Positions 34,957-43,774 are shown, counted from the stretch's first letter. The stretch: 64,000 nt of DNA from Rhodanobacter spathiphylli B39 (GCF_000264295.1 NZ_AJXT01000046.1:1-64000), one strand, 5' to 3'. Program-made: numbers and translations. Notes: generated by a model not told the origin, from the letters alone.

Positions 34957-35119
34957 CCGGTGGCGTCGCCCAACCATGGGGGAGTGCAGCAGGTGTTGTG
35001 CGTTTGTGCGCTGCGTCGGGCTATCCGGCGGTGACCCGCGGGGAATTGCATTCAGTGGGTGACCTGCGGGGCGGACTGCGGTAGATTCAACAACATACAG
35101 GGGCAAGGTCGAGCCGTTT

Positions 35120-36844
35120 ATGTCATCTCAATTGCAACCGTCGCTTACGGGTCTGTCCGGCATGGCGCGCCGGCTGGTGTCCGAAGGCGTGATGGCGGAG
35201 GACGTGGTCCGCAAGGCCATGGCGGACAGCGGGCAGCAGAAGGCTGCGCTGGGTACGTGGCTGCTGGACCACGGCCTGGTCGACAGCGCGGAGCTGACGC
35301 GGGTGGCGTCGGTCGAGTTCGGCATGCCAATGATGGACGTGACCTCGTTGAGTCCGGCCACGATGCCGCTGGATCTGATCAGCGAGGCGCTGATCACCAA
35401 GCACCAGGCGCTGCCGCTGTTCCGACGCGGCAAGCGGCTGTACGTGGGCATCGCCGACCCGATGCAGTCGCATGCGCTGGACGAGATCAAGTTCCACTCC
35501 AACTGCATGGTCGAGCCGATCCTGGTGGAGCGGAACTCGCTGCAGAAGGTAATCGAAAGCCTGCTGAACAACCTTCGCAACACCATGCCGGACATGGGTG
35601 GCGGCGACCTCGACGAGCTCGATATCGAGGCCGGCGACGGCGAGAACGAGTCGAACAGCGGCGTCGATGCCACCGGCAATGACGACGCGCCGGTGGTGAA
35701 GTTCGTCAACAAGGTGCTGGTCGACGCGATCCGCCGGGGCGCCTCGGACATCCATTTCGAGCCGTTCGAAACGCAGTACCGGGTGCGCGTGCGCATGGAT
35801 GGCATCCTCAGCACGGTGGCCAACCCGCCGATGAAGATGGCCAACCGCATCTCATCGCGCATCAAGGTGATGTCGCAGCTGGATATCGCCGAGAAGCGCG
35901 TGCCGCAGGACGGCCGCATCAAGCTCAACCTGTCCAAGACCCGCGCGGTCGACTTCCGTGTCAGCGTGCTGCCCACGCTGTTCGGCGAGAAGATCGTGAT
36001 GCGTATCCTGGACGGCTCCTCGGCCAAGATCGGCATCGAGAAGCTGGGCTACGAGCCGGATCAGCAGAAGCTCTACATCGACGCCATCCACAAGCCGTAC
36101 GGCCTGGTGCTGGTCACCGGCCCCACCGGCTCGGGCAAGACGGTGTCGCTGTACACCGGCCTGAACATGCTCAATACGCCCGAACGCAACATTTCCACCG
36201 TGGAAGACCCGGTGGAAATCCGCGTGGAAGGCATCAACCAGGTGCAGCAGAACGTCAAGCGCGGCATGACTTTCGCCAGCGCCCTGCGCTCGTTCCTGCG
36301 CCAGGACCCGGACGTGATCATGGTCGGCGAAATCCGTGACCTGGAAACCGCCGAGATCGCGATCAAGGCCGCGCAGACCGGCCACATGGTGCTGTCCACC
36401 CTGCATACCAACGACGCGGCGCAGACGGTTTCGCGCCTGATGAACATGGGCATCGCCCCGTACAACATCACCTCGTCGGTCACCCTGATCATCGCCCAGC
36501 GCCTGGCGCGGCGCCTGCACGACTGCAAGAAGCCGATGGATCTGCCGCCGCAGGTGCTGCTGGCCGCCGGCTTCAGCCAGGCCGATATCGACGAGGGGAT
36601 GACGATCTACGAGGCCGGCGGTTGCGACGGCTGCAATGACGGCTACAAGGGCCGCGTGGGCATTTACCAGGTGATGCCGATGCTGGAGGAGATCCAGAAG
36701 ATCATCCTGCAGGGCGGCAACACCATGGAGATCGCGGCAGCGGCCAAGGCTGCCGGGGTGAACGACCTGCGCGCTTCGGCCCTGCTGAAGGTGAAGCAGG
36801 GCCTGACCAGCCTGATCGAGATCGACCGCGTGACCAAGGAATAA
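35120..36844 (+). CDS. pilB: Type IV pilus assembly ATPase PilB
   Basis: This 574-residue hexameric secretion ATPase powers pilus extension. The N-terminal MshEN/T2SSE_N domain spans about residues 20-150. The ATPase domain has Walker A GPTGSGKTVSLY near residue 335, the Asp box and Walker B (IMVGEIRDLETAEIA), the His box LSTLHTNDA, and a tetracysteine zinc motif in the form CDGCNDGYKGRVG plus an earlier HDCKK. ATG 35120 fits the family start. pilA genes lie 19 kb upstream rather than adjacent. PilC and PilD follow. Confidence 0.96.
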   Translation: MSSQLQPSLTGLSGMARRLVSEGVMAEDVVRKAMADSGQQKAALGTWLLDHGLVDSAELTRVASVEFGMPMMDVTSLSPATMPLDLISEALITKHQALPLFRRGKRLYVGIADPMQSHALDEIKFHSNCMVEPILVERNSLQKVIESLLNNLRNTMPDMGGGDLDELDIEAGDGENESNSGVDATGNDDAPVVKFVNKVLVDAIRRGASDIHFEPFETQYRVRVRMDGILSTVANPPMKMANRISSRIKVMSQLDIAEKRVPQDGRIKLNLSKTRAVDFRVSVLPTLFGEKIVMRILDGSSAKIGIEKLGYEPDQQKLYIDAIHKPYGLVLVTGPTGSGKTVSLYTGLNMLNTPERNISTVEDPVEIRVEGINQVQQNVKRGMTFASALRSFLRQDPDVIMVGEIRDLETAEIAIKAAQTGHMVLSTLHTNDAAQTVSRLMNMGIAPYNITSSVTLIIAQRLARRLHDCKKPMDLPPQVLLAAGFSQADIDEGMTIYEAGGCDGCNDGYKGRVGIYQVMPMLEEIQKIILQGGNTMEIAAAAKAAGVNDLRASALLKVKQGLTSLIEIDRVTKE

Positions 36845-36986
36845 GCGGCGAACCGCGACCGCCGCCGCACCGAAGTTGCGTCCGGCGCCACGGTTTGGCG
36901 GGGCAAAAATGACATAAGCTTCACGAATATCTTGTTTGCCGCCCGCGGGGACGGCGCCGGGACTGGACCACTGGGGGAAGATGCGC

Positions 36987-38258
36987 ATGGCCACGGCTAC
37001 CGCAACGAATATCGACAAGGCGCGCGCGCTGGGCGCCCAACGTGCCGAAGTCAGCAAGCTGACCACCTACGAGTGGGTGGCGCTGGACAAGCGCGGCAAG
37101 CGCATGAAGGGGGACATGCCGGCGAAGAACGCCTCGCTGGTGAAGGCCGAACTGCGCCGCCAAGGCATGAATCCGCAGACCGTGCGCGAGCGCTCCAAGC
37201 CCCTGTTCGGTTCCTCCGGCAGCACGGTGAAGCCGGGCGACGTGGCCGTCTTCAGCCGCCAGATCGCCACCATGATGGCATCCGGCGTGCCGATGGTGCA
37301 GGCCTTCGACATCATCGCCGATGGCCAGAAGAACGTCCGCTTCAAGAACATCCTGCTGGACGTGAAGCAGAACATCGAGGGTGGCGCGTCCCTGCATGAG
37401 GCGCTGGGCCGCTACCCGGTCCAGTTCGACGAGCTCTACTGCAACCTGGTCCATGCCGGCGAAGCCTCCGGCGTGCTGGACACCGTGCTGGACACCGTGG
37501 CGACCTACAAGGAACGCACCGAGGCGATCAAGAAGAAGATCAAGAAGGCACTGTTCTACCCCATGATGGTGCTGGCCGTCGTGTTCCTGGTCATGCTGAT
37601 CATGCTGCTGTTCGTGGTGCCGGTGTTCTCCAAGACCTTTCAGGACGCCGGCGCCGACCTGCCCGCGCCGACCCAGGTGCTGGTGAACATGTCGGAGTTC
37701 ATGCAGAGCTACTGGTGGCTGGTGATCGGCATCATCGTGGGCAGCATCGTGGCGATTGTCTTCGCCAAGAAGCGCTCGCTGAAGTTCGCCCACTTCCTGG
37801 ACCGGCTGTCGCTGAAGCTGCCGGTGATGGGCAACATCGTGCGCAACTCGGCGATCGCCCGCTTCTCGCGCACGCTGGGCGTGACTTTCCGCGCCGGCGT
37901 GCCCCTGGTCGAGGCGCTGGAGGCCGTGTCGGGCGCCACCGGCAGCATCGTCTACGGCGACGCGGTCAGGCAGATGCGCGACGACATCTCGGTCGGCCAC
38001 CAGCTGCAGCTGGCGATGAAGCAGACCGGCCTGTTCCCGAACATGGTGGTGCAGATGACCGCCATCGGCGAGGAATCCGGCGCACTGGACAACATGCTGT
38101 TCAAGGTGGCCGAGTTCTACGAGGAAGAAGTGGAGAACGCGGTCGACACCCTGTCCACCCTGCTCGAGCCGATCATCATGGTGGTGCTGGGCGGTATCGT
38201 GGGCGGCATGGTGGTGGCCCTGTACTTGCCGATCTTCAAGCTCGCCGGTACGGTCTGA
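36987..38258 (+). CDS. pilC: Type IV pilus inner-membrane platform protein PilC
   Basis: This 423-residue protein has two T2SSF domains (VAVFSRQIATMMASGVPMVQAF and IARFSRTLGVTFRAGVPLVEAL) and three membrane helices at about residues 190-215, 240-260 and 395-420. It forms the platform that PilB drives. ATG 36987 is chosen because GGGGGAAG stands 6 nt ahead; ATG 36981 is too close to it and 36936 has no such site. A DUF559 gene and its repeats now separate it from pilD. Confidence 0.95.
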   Translation: MATATATNIDKARALGAQRAEVSKLTTYEWVALDKRGKRMKGDMPAKNASLVKAELRRQGMNPQTVRERSKPLFGSSGSTVKPGDVAVFSRQIATMMASGVPMVQAFDIIADGQKNVRFKNILLDVKQNIEGGASLHEALGRYPVQFDELYCNLVHAGEASGVLDTVLDTVATYKERTEAIKKKIKKALFYPMMVLAVVFLVMLIMLLFVVPVFSKTFQDAGADLPAPTQVLVNMSEFMQSYWWLVIGIIVGSIVAIVFAKKRSLKFAHFLDRLSLKLPVMGNIVRNSAIARFSRTLGVTFRAGVPLVEALEAVSGATGSIVYGDAVRQMRDDISVGHQLQLAMKQTGLFPNMVVQMTAIGEESGALDNMLFKVAEFYEEEVENAVDTLSTLLEPIIMVVLGGIVGGMVVALYLPIFKLAGTV

Positions 38259-38265
38259 CCGAAGA

Positions 38266-38702
38266 GCCCCTCTCCCTTCGGGAGAGGGGCTGGGGAGAGG
38301 GTGCGGTTCAAGCGATGCGCCACAAACCGCCTCTGCCCACCAGAACGTTGACTACCGCAAAGTTGCTGCGCACCGCCAGCACCGACGCCGAACTCAAACT
38401 CTGGTATCACCTGCGCGCCAAACGCCTCGCCGGGCTCAAGTTCCGCCGTCAGCACCCCATCCCGCCGTATATCGCCGACTTCTTCTGCGAAGAACTCAGG
38501 CTGGTCGTCGAGATCGATGGTTCGCAACACGACGAGGAAACGGACAGCATCCGTACGCGTGCGCTGGAGCGACAAGGCCTCGTGGTGCTGAGATTCTGGG
38601 ACAATCAGGTTTTGCAGGAAATCGAGGCGGTGCTTGAGGCGATTTTGAACTTCGCTAGGGGCCGCACCCTCTCCCCACCCCCTCTCCCGCAGGGAGAGGG
38701 GC
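38266..38702. mobile_element. DUF559 gene bounded by 41-bp inverted repeats
   Basis: The sequence at 38266-38306 and the complement of 38662-38702 are 41 bases long with two mismatches. Each itself folds into a hairpin (GCCCCTCTCCC / GGGAGAGGGGC). They enclose one small gene, and the right repeat encodes that gene's C-terminus. The unit lies in the 464-bp gap between pilC and pilD. It looks like a compact element of REP-like ends with a passenger nuclease-like gene. No target-site duplication is clear. Confidence 0.7.
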
Positions 38703-38707
38703 CTTAA
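38315..38707 (+). CDS. DUF559 (endonuclease-like) domain protein
   Basis: This 130-residue protein of the DUF559/very-short-patch-repair-like fold has ARTASTDAELKLWYHLRAKRL-type start residues, KFRRQHPIPPYIADFFCEELRLVVEIDG with the PD-(D/E)xK-like acids, RALERQGLVVLRFWDNQVLQE, and a tail PPLPQGEGP that comes from the repeat. The fold suggests a nuclease, but activity is unproven for most members. ATG 38315 lies 9 bp inside the left repeat's inner edge. It is oriented with the pil genes and could be read from their transcript. Confidence 0.82.
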   Translation: MRHKPPLPTRTLTTAKLLRTASTDAELKLWYHLRAKRLAGLKFRRQHPIPPYIADFFCEELRLVVEIDGSQHDEETDSIRTRALERQGLVVLRFWDNQVLQEIEAVLEAILNFARGRTLSPPPLPQGEGP

Positions 38708-38722
38708 AAGCAAGGCTGACGC

Positions 38723-39580
38723 ATGCCCGATCTTCCGTTCGCCCTCTGGATTGCCCTGGCCGCCGTGCTCGGCCTGCTGGTGGGCAGCTTTCTCAACGTG
38801 GTGATCCTGCGCCTGCCCGAGCGCATGGCTGCGGCCTGGCGCCACGAAGCCCGTGACGTGCTGAAGATCGAGGGCGACGCCGAACCCATGCCCCCGGGCA
38901 TCGTGCGCGAGCCGTCACACTGCCCGCACTGCAAGCATCCGCTGTCGGCGCTGGACAACATCCCGCTGTTCGGCTGGCTGCTGCTGCGCGGACGCTGCCG
39001 CTATTGCCAGACGAAAATCTCGATCCAGTACCCGCTGGTGGAATTGCTCAGCGGCATCCTGAGCGCGGTGATCGTGTGGAAGTTCGGGCCCTCGTGGGCC
39101 GCGCTGGCGGGACTGGGGTTCACCTGGGTCTTGATCGCGGCAGCCGGCATCGACTTCCGCACTCAATTGCTGCCCGATCAGCTGACCTTGCCGCTGTTGT
39201 GGCTTGGTCTGTTGCTGTCGTTGCTGCCGATGTTCGTCAGCGCACCCAGCGCGATTCTTGCCGCGGCGATCGGCTACCTCAGCCTGTGGAGCGTGTACTG
39301 GGGATTCAAGCTGCTGACCGGCAAGGAAGGCATGGGTTACGGCGATTTCAAGCTGTTGGCGGCCCTGGGCGCGTGGATGGGCCCGGTCGCGCTGCTGCCG
39401 ATCGTGCTGCTGTCCTCGCTGATCGGCGCGCTGGTGGGCGGCAGCCTGATCGCACTGCGCAAGCATGAGCGCGAGATCCCGATGCCGTTCGGCCCGTTCA
39501 TCGCTGCCGCGGGCTGGGTCTGGTTCGTGGCCGGCCCGGATCTGCTGGACGGCTATCTGCATCTGACCGGCATGCGATGA
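38723..39580 (+). CDS. pilD: Prepilin peptidase / N-methyltransferase PilD
   Basis: This 285-residue membrane aspartic protease cleaves prepilin leaders and methylates the new N-terminus. It has the cytoplasmic zinc loop CPHCKHPL...CRYCQ at about residues 72-100, and the catalytic Asp residues in IDFRTQLLPD and GMGYGDFKLLAALGAW. It would process both pilins at 15370 and 16202. It overlaps coaE by 4 nt, the usual pilD-coaE arrangement in gammaproteobacteria. Confidence 0.96.
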   Translation: MPDLPFALWIALAAVLGLLVGSFLNVVILRLPERMAAAWRHEARDVLKIEGDAEPMPPGIVREPSHCPHCKHPLSALDNIPLFGWLLLRGRCRYCQTKISIQYPLVELLSGILSAVIVWKFGPSWAALAGLGFTWVLIAAAGIDFRTQLLPDQLTLPLLWLGLLLSLLPMFVSAPSAILAAAIGYLSLWSVYWGFKLLTGKEGMGYGDFKLLAALGAWMGPVALLPIVLLSSLIGALVGGSLIALRKHEREIPMPFGPFIAAAGWVWFVAGPDLLDGYLHLTGMR

Positions 39581-40200
39581 CCGGGCATCGAGCGGCGCTG
39601 GTGATCGGGCTCACCGGTGGCATCGCCGCCGGCAAGACCGCGGTGACGCGACGCTTCGAGGCGCTGGGCGTGCACGTGCATGATGCCGACGTGGCAGCCC
39701 GCGACGTGATCGAACCCGGCACGTCGGGCCTGGCCGAAGTGGTCGCGGCATTCGGGGCCGACGTGCTGGACGATGCCGGTCGCCTGGATCGCGCCGCCAT
39801 GCGCCAGCGCGTCTTCGCCGACCCGGGCGCGCGCCGCACGCTGGAGGCCATCATCCATCCGCGCGTGCGGCAGTGGCTGCACGACCGCGCGATGGCCGAA
39901 GCGGGCCCTTATTGCCTGCTGGCCATTCCGCTGCTGGTCGAGAACATCGAACACTACCGCTGGATCGATCGCGTCCTGCTGGTCGATGCGCCCGAAGCGA
40001 CCCAGCTTGCCCGCCTGACGGCGCGAGACGGCATTGACGAAACCCTGGCCCGTCGCATGCTGGCCAACCAGGCCGTGCGCCAAGAACGCCTCGCCATCGC
40101 CCACGACGTCATCGACAACAGCGGCGACGAAGCCGCCCTCGACCAGGCAGTTGTCCATCTGCACCAGCGCTATCTGGAACTGGCACGCCGCGTTTCCTGA
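39577..40200 (+). CDS. coaE: Dephospho-CoA kinase
   Basis: This 207-residue enzyme phosphorylates the 3'-hydroxyl of dephospho-CoA, the last step of coenzyme A synthesis. It has the P-loop GLTGGIAAGKTAV at about residues 11-23, HDADVAARDV, and the IIHPRVRQWL and RDGIDETLARRMLANQ lid motifs. It is joined to pilD by an ATGA overlap. A small GC-rich palindrome resembling the GTAG REPs follows at about 40214-40240. Confidence 0.96.
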   Translation: MTGHRAALVIGLTGGIAAGKTAVTRRFEALGVHVHDADVAARDVIEPGTSGLAEVVAAFGADVLDDAGRLDRAAMRQRVFADPGARRTLEAIIHPRVRQWLHDRAMAEAGPYCLLAIPLLVENIEHYRWIDRVLLVDAPEATQLARLTARDGIDETLARRMLANQAVRQERLAIAHDVIDNSGDEAALDQAVVHLHQRYLELARRVS

Positions 40201-40240
40201 TGCGGCGGCAAACCGGCGGGCGGTGCCCGCGACCGCTACG

Positions 40241-41197
40241 TCACGGCCAGAACTCGCGGGTTCCCGCAACGCCCTGACCGCTGTTGGCGCGGGCCTGGGC
40301 GACGTGCGCCGGCGCCAGGCCGCCCAAGGCGTAGACGGGCAATGCCGCTGCTTCCGCCAGCGACTGGAAGCAGGTCCAACCCAGAGGCGGAATCTGCAGA
40401 TGGGCAGGCGTGGCGGCGACCGGCGCCAGGGTGGCGAAATCCACACCCAGCTGCCCGGCCCGGGCCAGGTCAGCCGCGTCATGGCAGCTGGCACCGATCA
40501 ACTGCGACGGCGGCAGGGGGCGCCCGCCAAGCGCCGCCACCTCGCGATTGCGCAGCTGCACGCCGATATCCAGCAGCTGCGCACCTTCGATGTCACCGTG
40601 CAGCAGCAGTTGCGAACCATGGCGGCGGGCCAGTGGCAGCAGCCCGGCAGCGAGTTCGCGCACCATCTCGCGCGGCCACAGCGGCAAGTGCAACTGCACC
40701 AGTTGCGCGCTGCGTTCGATCGCCTGGCCGATCCGCTCGAACCACGCGCCGGCCTGCTCCGGCGGCACGTCGACCGGGGTGATGGCGTAGCGGGAGGGCA
40801 GGCGCAACGCCTGCAGGATCGCGCGATCGGCCCGGGTCAGCATGGACGGATCGACCTGCTCCGGCGGCAGCCATTGCAAGGCCTGCCCTTCCAGCGACCG
40901 CGGCTCCCCTTCCCATTGCTCGGTCTGCCAGGTATCCAGCAGCAGCTCGCGATCGGGATAGTGGCAGGGCACGCGGATCAGCGGCTCCGCGCGCAGCAGG
41001 GTGACGCCGATCTCCTCGCGCAACTCCCGCGCCAGCGCCTCGAAGGGTGTCTCGTCCGCCTCCAGCTTGCCGCCGGGAAACTCCCACAGGCCGGCCAGAT
41101 GCTTGCCCGGCGGTCGCTGCGCCAGCAGCACGCGACCCAGCGCATCGAGCATGACCGCGGCCATCACGTGCATGACCGGTTTCGGCTCGACCGGCAT
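40241..41197 (-). CDS. Nudix hydrolase fused to a thiamine-phosphate-synthase-like domain
   Basis: This 318-residue protein has an N-terminal MutT-type Nudix domain: GLWEFPGGKLEADETPFEALARELREEIG holds the full Nudix box at about residues 35-60. A C-terminal TIM-barrel of the ThiE/TenI family follows, with LLLHGDIEGAQLLDIGVQL and ALGGLAPAH. The first part should remove oxidised nucleotides such as 8-oxo-dGTP; the second's role is uncertain. Such fusions are known in gammaproteobacteria. The ATG at 41197 avoids an unrelated N-terminal extension that antiparallels folA. Confidence 0.9.
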   Translation of the reverse strand: MPVEPKPVMHVMAAVMLDALGRVLLAQRPPGKHLAGLWEFPGGKLEADETPFEALARELREEIGVTLLRAEPLIRVPCHYPDRELLLDTWQTEQWEGEPRSLEGQALQWLPPEQVDPSMLTRADRAILQALRLPSRYAITPVDVPPEQAGAWFERIGQAIERSAQLVQLHLPLWPREMVRELAAGLLPLARRHGSQLLLHGDIEGAQLLDIGVQLRNREVAALGGRPLPPSQLIGASCHDAADLARAGQLGVDFATLAPVAATPAHLQIPPLGWTCFQSLAEAAALPVYALGGLAPAHVAQARANSGQGVAGTREFWP

Positions 41198-41202
41198 GGT
41201 AG

Positions 41203-41691
41203 TCAGTTGTTGCGCAGGTACTCGACCATGTCGAAATCGTAGGCATGGTCCGCATCGGCCTTGTGGTGCACGCGCGACACCTCGGTCCACTCGCTGAAAT
41301 GCACGCCCGGGAAGAACGTGTCGGCGCCATCGACGGCGGCGCTGACCCAGGTCAGATACATGCGGCGCGCGCGCTGCAGGGCTTCGTGGAACACCATGCC
41401 GCCGCCGATCACCATCAGCCCGGTGTTGTCGCAGCGCGCCTGCGCCTCTTCGATGGAGCGTACCGTGATCTGCCCGGGAAACGGCGCCTCGTGGCGGCGG
41501 CTGAGCACCAGGTTGACCCGGTCCGGCAGTGCGCGGCCGATCGACAGCGCCGTGTTGTAGCCCATCAACACGTTCTTGCCGGTGGTCAGTTGCTTGAACC
41601 AGCGCAGGTCATCGGGCAGATGCCAGGGCAGCTGTCCCTTGCGGCCGATCGCGAAGTTTTCGTCGAGTGCAGCAATCAGCGAGATGGCCAT
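41203..41691 (-). CDS. folA: Dihydrofolate reductase
   Basis: This 162-residue enzyme reduces dihydrofolate with NADPH. It begins ISLIAALDENFAIGRKGQLPWHLPDDLRWFK, which includes the substrate-binding Asp and the WH/P loop. NVLMGYNTALSIGRALPDR and VIGGGMVFHEAL are the NADPH-binding parts. It is 5 nt upstream of the Nudix gene, and thyA lies 146 bp further upstream; the two enzymes share the folate cycle. Confidence 0.96.
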   Translation of the reverse strand: MAISLIAALDENFAIGRKGQLPWHLPDDLRWFKQLTTGKNVLMGYNTALSIGRALPDRVNLVLSRRHEAPFPGQITVRSIEEAQARCDNTGLMVIGGGMVFHEALQRARRMYLTWVSAAVDGADTFFPGVHFSEWTEVSRVHHKADADHAYDFDMVEYLRNN

Positions 41692-41837
41692 GGAGAATCC
41701 TTGTAGGGCTGGTTCATGGGGGCGACCGGCATCCGGGGAAGATGCCGTCGAATCGCTCTGGATATTAACAGGCCGCGCCAGGGCTGCGACGACATTCCAC
41801 CCTTCCAGGCCGGCCTCGGCAGGCTCCAGCCGCAGGC

Positions 41838-42632
41838 CTAGACCGCGACTTCGGCCTTGATCGCCGGGTGCGACCGGTAGCCTTCGATCGTGACGTCCTC
41901 GTAGCGGAAATCGAAGATCGAACCCACCGCCGGATTGAGCTTCAGCTGCGGCAACGGCAGCTCGTCGCGGCTCAGCTGCAGTCGCGCCTGTTCCAGGTGG
42001 TTGTTGTACAGATGCGCGTCACCCAGGGTGTGCACGAAATCGCCGACGCCCAACCCGCAGACCTGGGCCACCATGTGGGTCAGCAGCGCGTAACTGGCGA
42101 TGTTGAACGGCACGCCCAGGAAGATGTCGCCGGAGCGCTGGTACAGCTGGCAGCTGAGCTTTCCATCCGCCACGTAGAACTGGAACATCGTGTGACAGGG
42201 CAGCAACGCCATCTTCGGCAGCTCGCCCACGTTCCAGGCGTTGACGATCAGCCGCCGCGAGTCCGGGTTGCGCCTGATCTCGTCGATCACCCAGGCGATC
42301 TGGTCGACCACGCCGCCGTCGGCCGTGCGCCAGGCGCGCCACTGTTCGCCGTAAACCGGACCGAGGTCGCCGTTCGGGTCGGCCCACTCGTCCCAGATCC
42401 GCACGCCATGTTCTTTCAGGTAACCGATGTTGGTGTCACCTCGCAGGAACCAGATCAGCTCGTGCACGATCGACTTCAGGTGCAGCTTCTTGGTGGTGAC
42501 CAGCGGAAAGCCCCGGTTGAGATCGAAGCGCATCTGCCAGCCGAACACGCTGCGCGTGCCGGTGCCGGTGCGATCGGTCTTTTCGGTGCCATGGTCGAGA
42601 ACGTGGCGAAGCAGGTCGAGGTAGGCGCGCAT
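41838..42632 (-). CDS. thyA: Thymidylate synthase
   Basis: This 264-residue protein has the normal ThyA length. It converts dUMP to dTMP with methylene-tetrahydrofolate. It has [19 protein letters not shown], the Arg-rich [20 protein letters not shown] with the active-site cysteine, and [26 protein letters not shown]. It is oriented towards folA, and the 146-bp gap shows no other gene. The long frames antiparallel to it are shadows. Confidence 0.97.
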   Translation of the reverse strand: MRAYLDLLRHVLDHGTEKTDRTGTGTRSVFGWQMRFDLNRGFPLVTTKKLHLKSIVHELIWFLRGDTNIGYLKEHGVRIWDEWADPNGDLGPVYGEQWRAWRTADGGVVDQIAWVIDEIRRNPDSRRLIVNAWNVGELPKMALLPCHTMFQFYVADGKLSCQLYQRSGDIFLGVPFNIASYALLTHMVAQVCGLGVGDFVHTLGDAHLYNNHLEQARLQLSRDELPLPQLKLNPAVGSIFDFRYEDVTIEGYRSHPAIKAEVAV

Positions 42633-42724
42633 CCGCCGATTCTAGCCCGAGGGGCATGACAACGGTCACTGCCGCCGCGCGCCGACACGACATAGACTCG
42701 GGCTTTTCCAGCGAGGAGACGAGC

Positions 42725-43735
42725 ATGGCCCAGTGGTTTTTCAGCTACGGCAAGAACACCGACCGGATCGGCCCGCTTGATGACGCCGCAGCACGGGAAC
42801 AGGCCCGACGCCAACCCGACGGCTACTGCTGGAGCGAGGGCTTCACCGAGTGGAAGCCGATCCGCAGCGTGGCGGAATTCGGCGGCATGCCGCTGGCGCC
42901 ACCGCCGATGCCGGCGTCGATGGGCGGCGGCCGCGCCGACGAGATCGACTACCGCATCGTCGGCACCGACATGCAGTTCGTCGAGATCGAGCTGGACCCG
43001 GGCGAAAGCGCGATCGCCGAGGCCGGCGCGCTGATGTACAAGGAAGCCGCCGTGCGGATGGACACCGTGTTCGGCGACGGCTCCAGCGGCGGCCAGAGCG
43101 GCGGCCTGATGGACAAGCTGCTGTCCGCCGGCAAGCGGGTGATCACCGGCGAAAGCCTGTTCACCACCGTGTTCACCCACACCGGCCAGGGCAAGGCGAA
43201 GGTCGCGTTCGCCGCGCCCTACCCCGGCACCGTGATGGCGATGAAGCTGTCCGACCACGGCGGCCGGCTGATCTGCCAGAAAGATGCGTTCCTGGCCGGC
43301 GCCCGCGGCGTGCAGCTGGGCATCTTCTTCCAGCGCAAGATCCTTACCGGCCTGTTCGGCGGCGAAGGCTTCATCATGCAGAAGCTTGAAGGCGACGGCT
43401 GGGTGTTCGTGCACGCCGGCGGCACCGTGGTGCAGCGCGAGCTGAAAGCCGGCGAACGGCTCGACGTGGATACCGGCTGCGTGGTCGCCTTCCACGACAC
43501 GGTGAACATGGACGTCAGGCCGGTCGGCGGCATCAAGAGCATGCTGTTCGGCGGCGAAGGCGTGTTCCTCGCCACGCTCACCGGACCGGGCACGGTGTGG
43601 CTGCAATCGCTGCCGTTCTCGCGCATGGCCGGCCGCATGCTGGCCGCGGCACCGCAAGGCGGTGGCCAGCGCCGTGGCGAGGGCTCGATCCTCGGCGGAC
43701 TGGGCGACATCCTGGGCGGCGACCGGAATTTCTGA
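42725..43735 (+). CDS. GYF_2 domain fused to AIM24/TIGR00266 domain
   Basis: This 336-residue protein has an N-terminal GYF_2-like part (QWFFSYGKNTDRIGPLDDAAAREQARR... YCWSEGFTEWKPI). A TIGR00266/AIM24 beta-barrel follows from about residue 75 (MQFVEIELDPGESAIAEAGALMY... RRITGESLFTTVFTHTGQGKAKVAFAAPYPG), with a glycine-rich tail. AIM24-type proteins are widespread and lack a settled biochemical function in bacteria. The ATG at 42725 follows AGCGAGGAGACGAGC, a good ribosome site. Confidence 0.86.
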   Translation: MAQWFFSYGKNTDRIGPLDDAAAREQARRQPDGYCWSEGFTEWKPIRSVAEFGGMPLAPPPMPASMGGGRADEIDYRIVGTDMQFVEIELDPGESAIAEAGALMYKEAAVRMDTVFGDGSSGGQSGGLMDKLLSAGKRVITGESLFTTVFTHTGQGKAKVAFAAPYPGTVMAMKLSDHGGRLICQKDAFLAGARGVQLGIFFQRKILTGLFGGEGFIMQKLEGDGWVFVHAGGTVVQRELKAGERLDVDTGCVVAFHDTVNMDVRPVGGIKSMLFGGEGVFLATLTGPGTVWLQSLPFSRMAGRMLAAAPQGGGQRRGEGSILGGLGDILGGDRNF

Positions 43736-43749
43736 GTGACTGCGTTCCG

Positions 43750-43774
43750 CAGGGCGGGCCGTGCCCGCCTTACG
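43750..43774. repeat. GTAG-type REP copy overlapping the lgt stop
   Basis: CAGGGCGGGCCGTGCCCGCCTTAC is a single palindrome of the B2 family between two convergent genes. Its right end contains the lgt stop codon, so it may serve as a shared transcript end. Confidence 0.7.

Noticed and set aside
34770-35051. N-terminal extension of the VapB antitoxin
   Set aside because: It is encoded by the repeat pair at 34816-34956; the ATG at 34769 gives the standard AbrB-like start.
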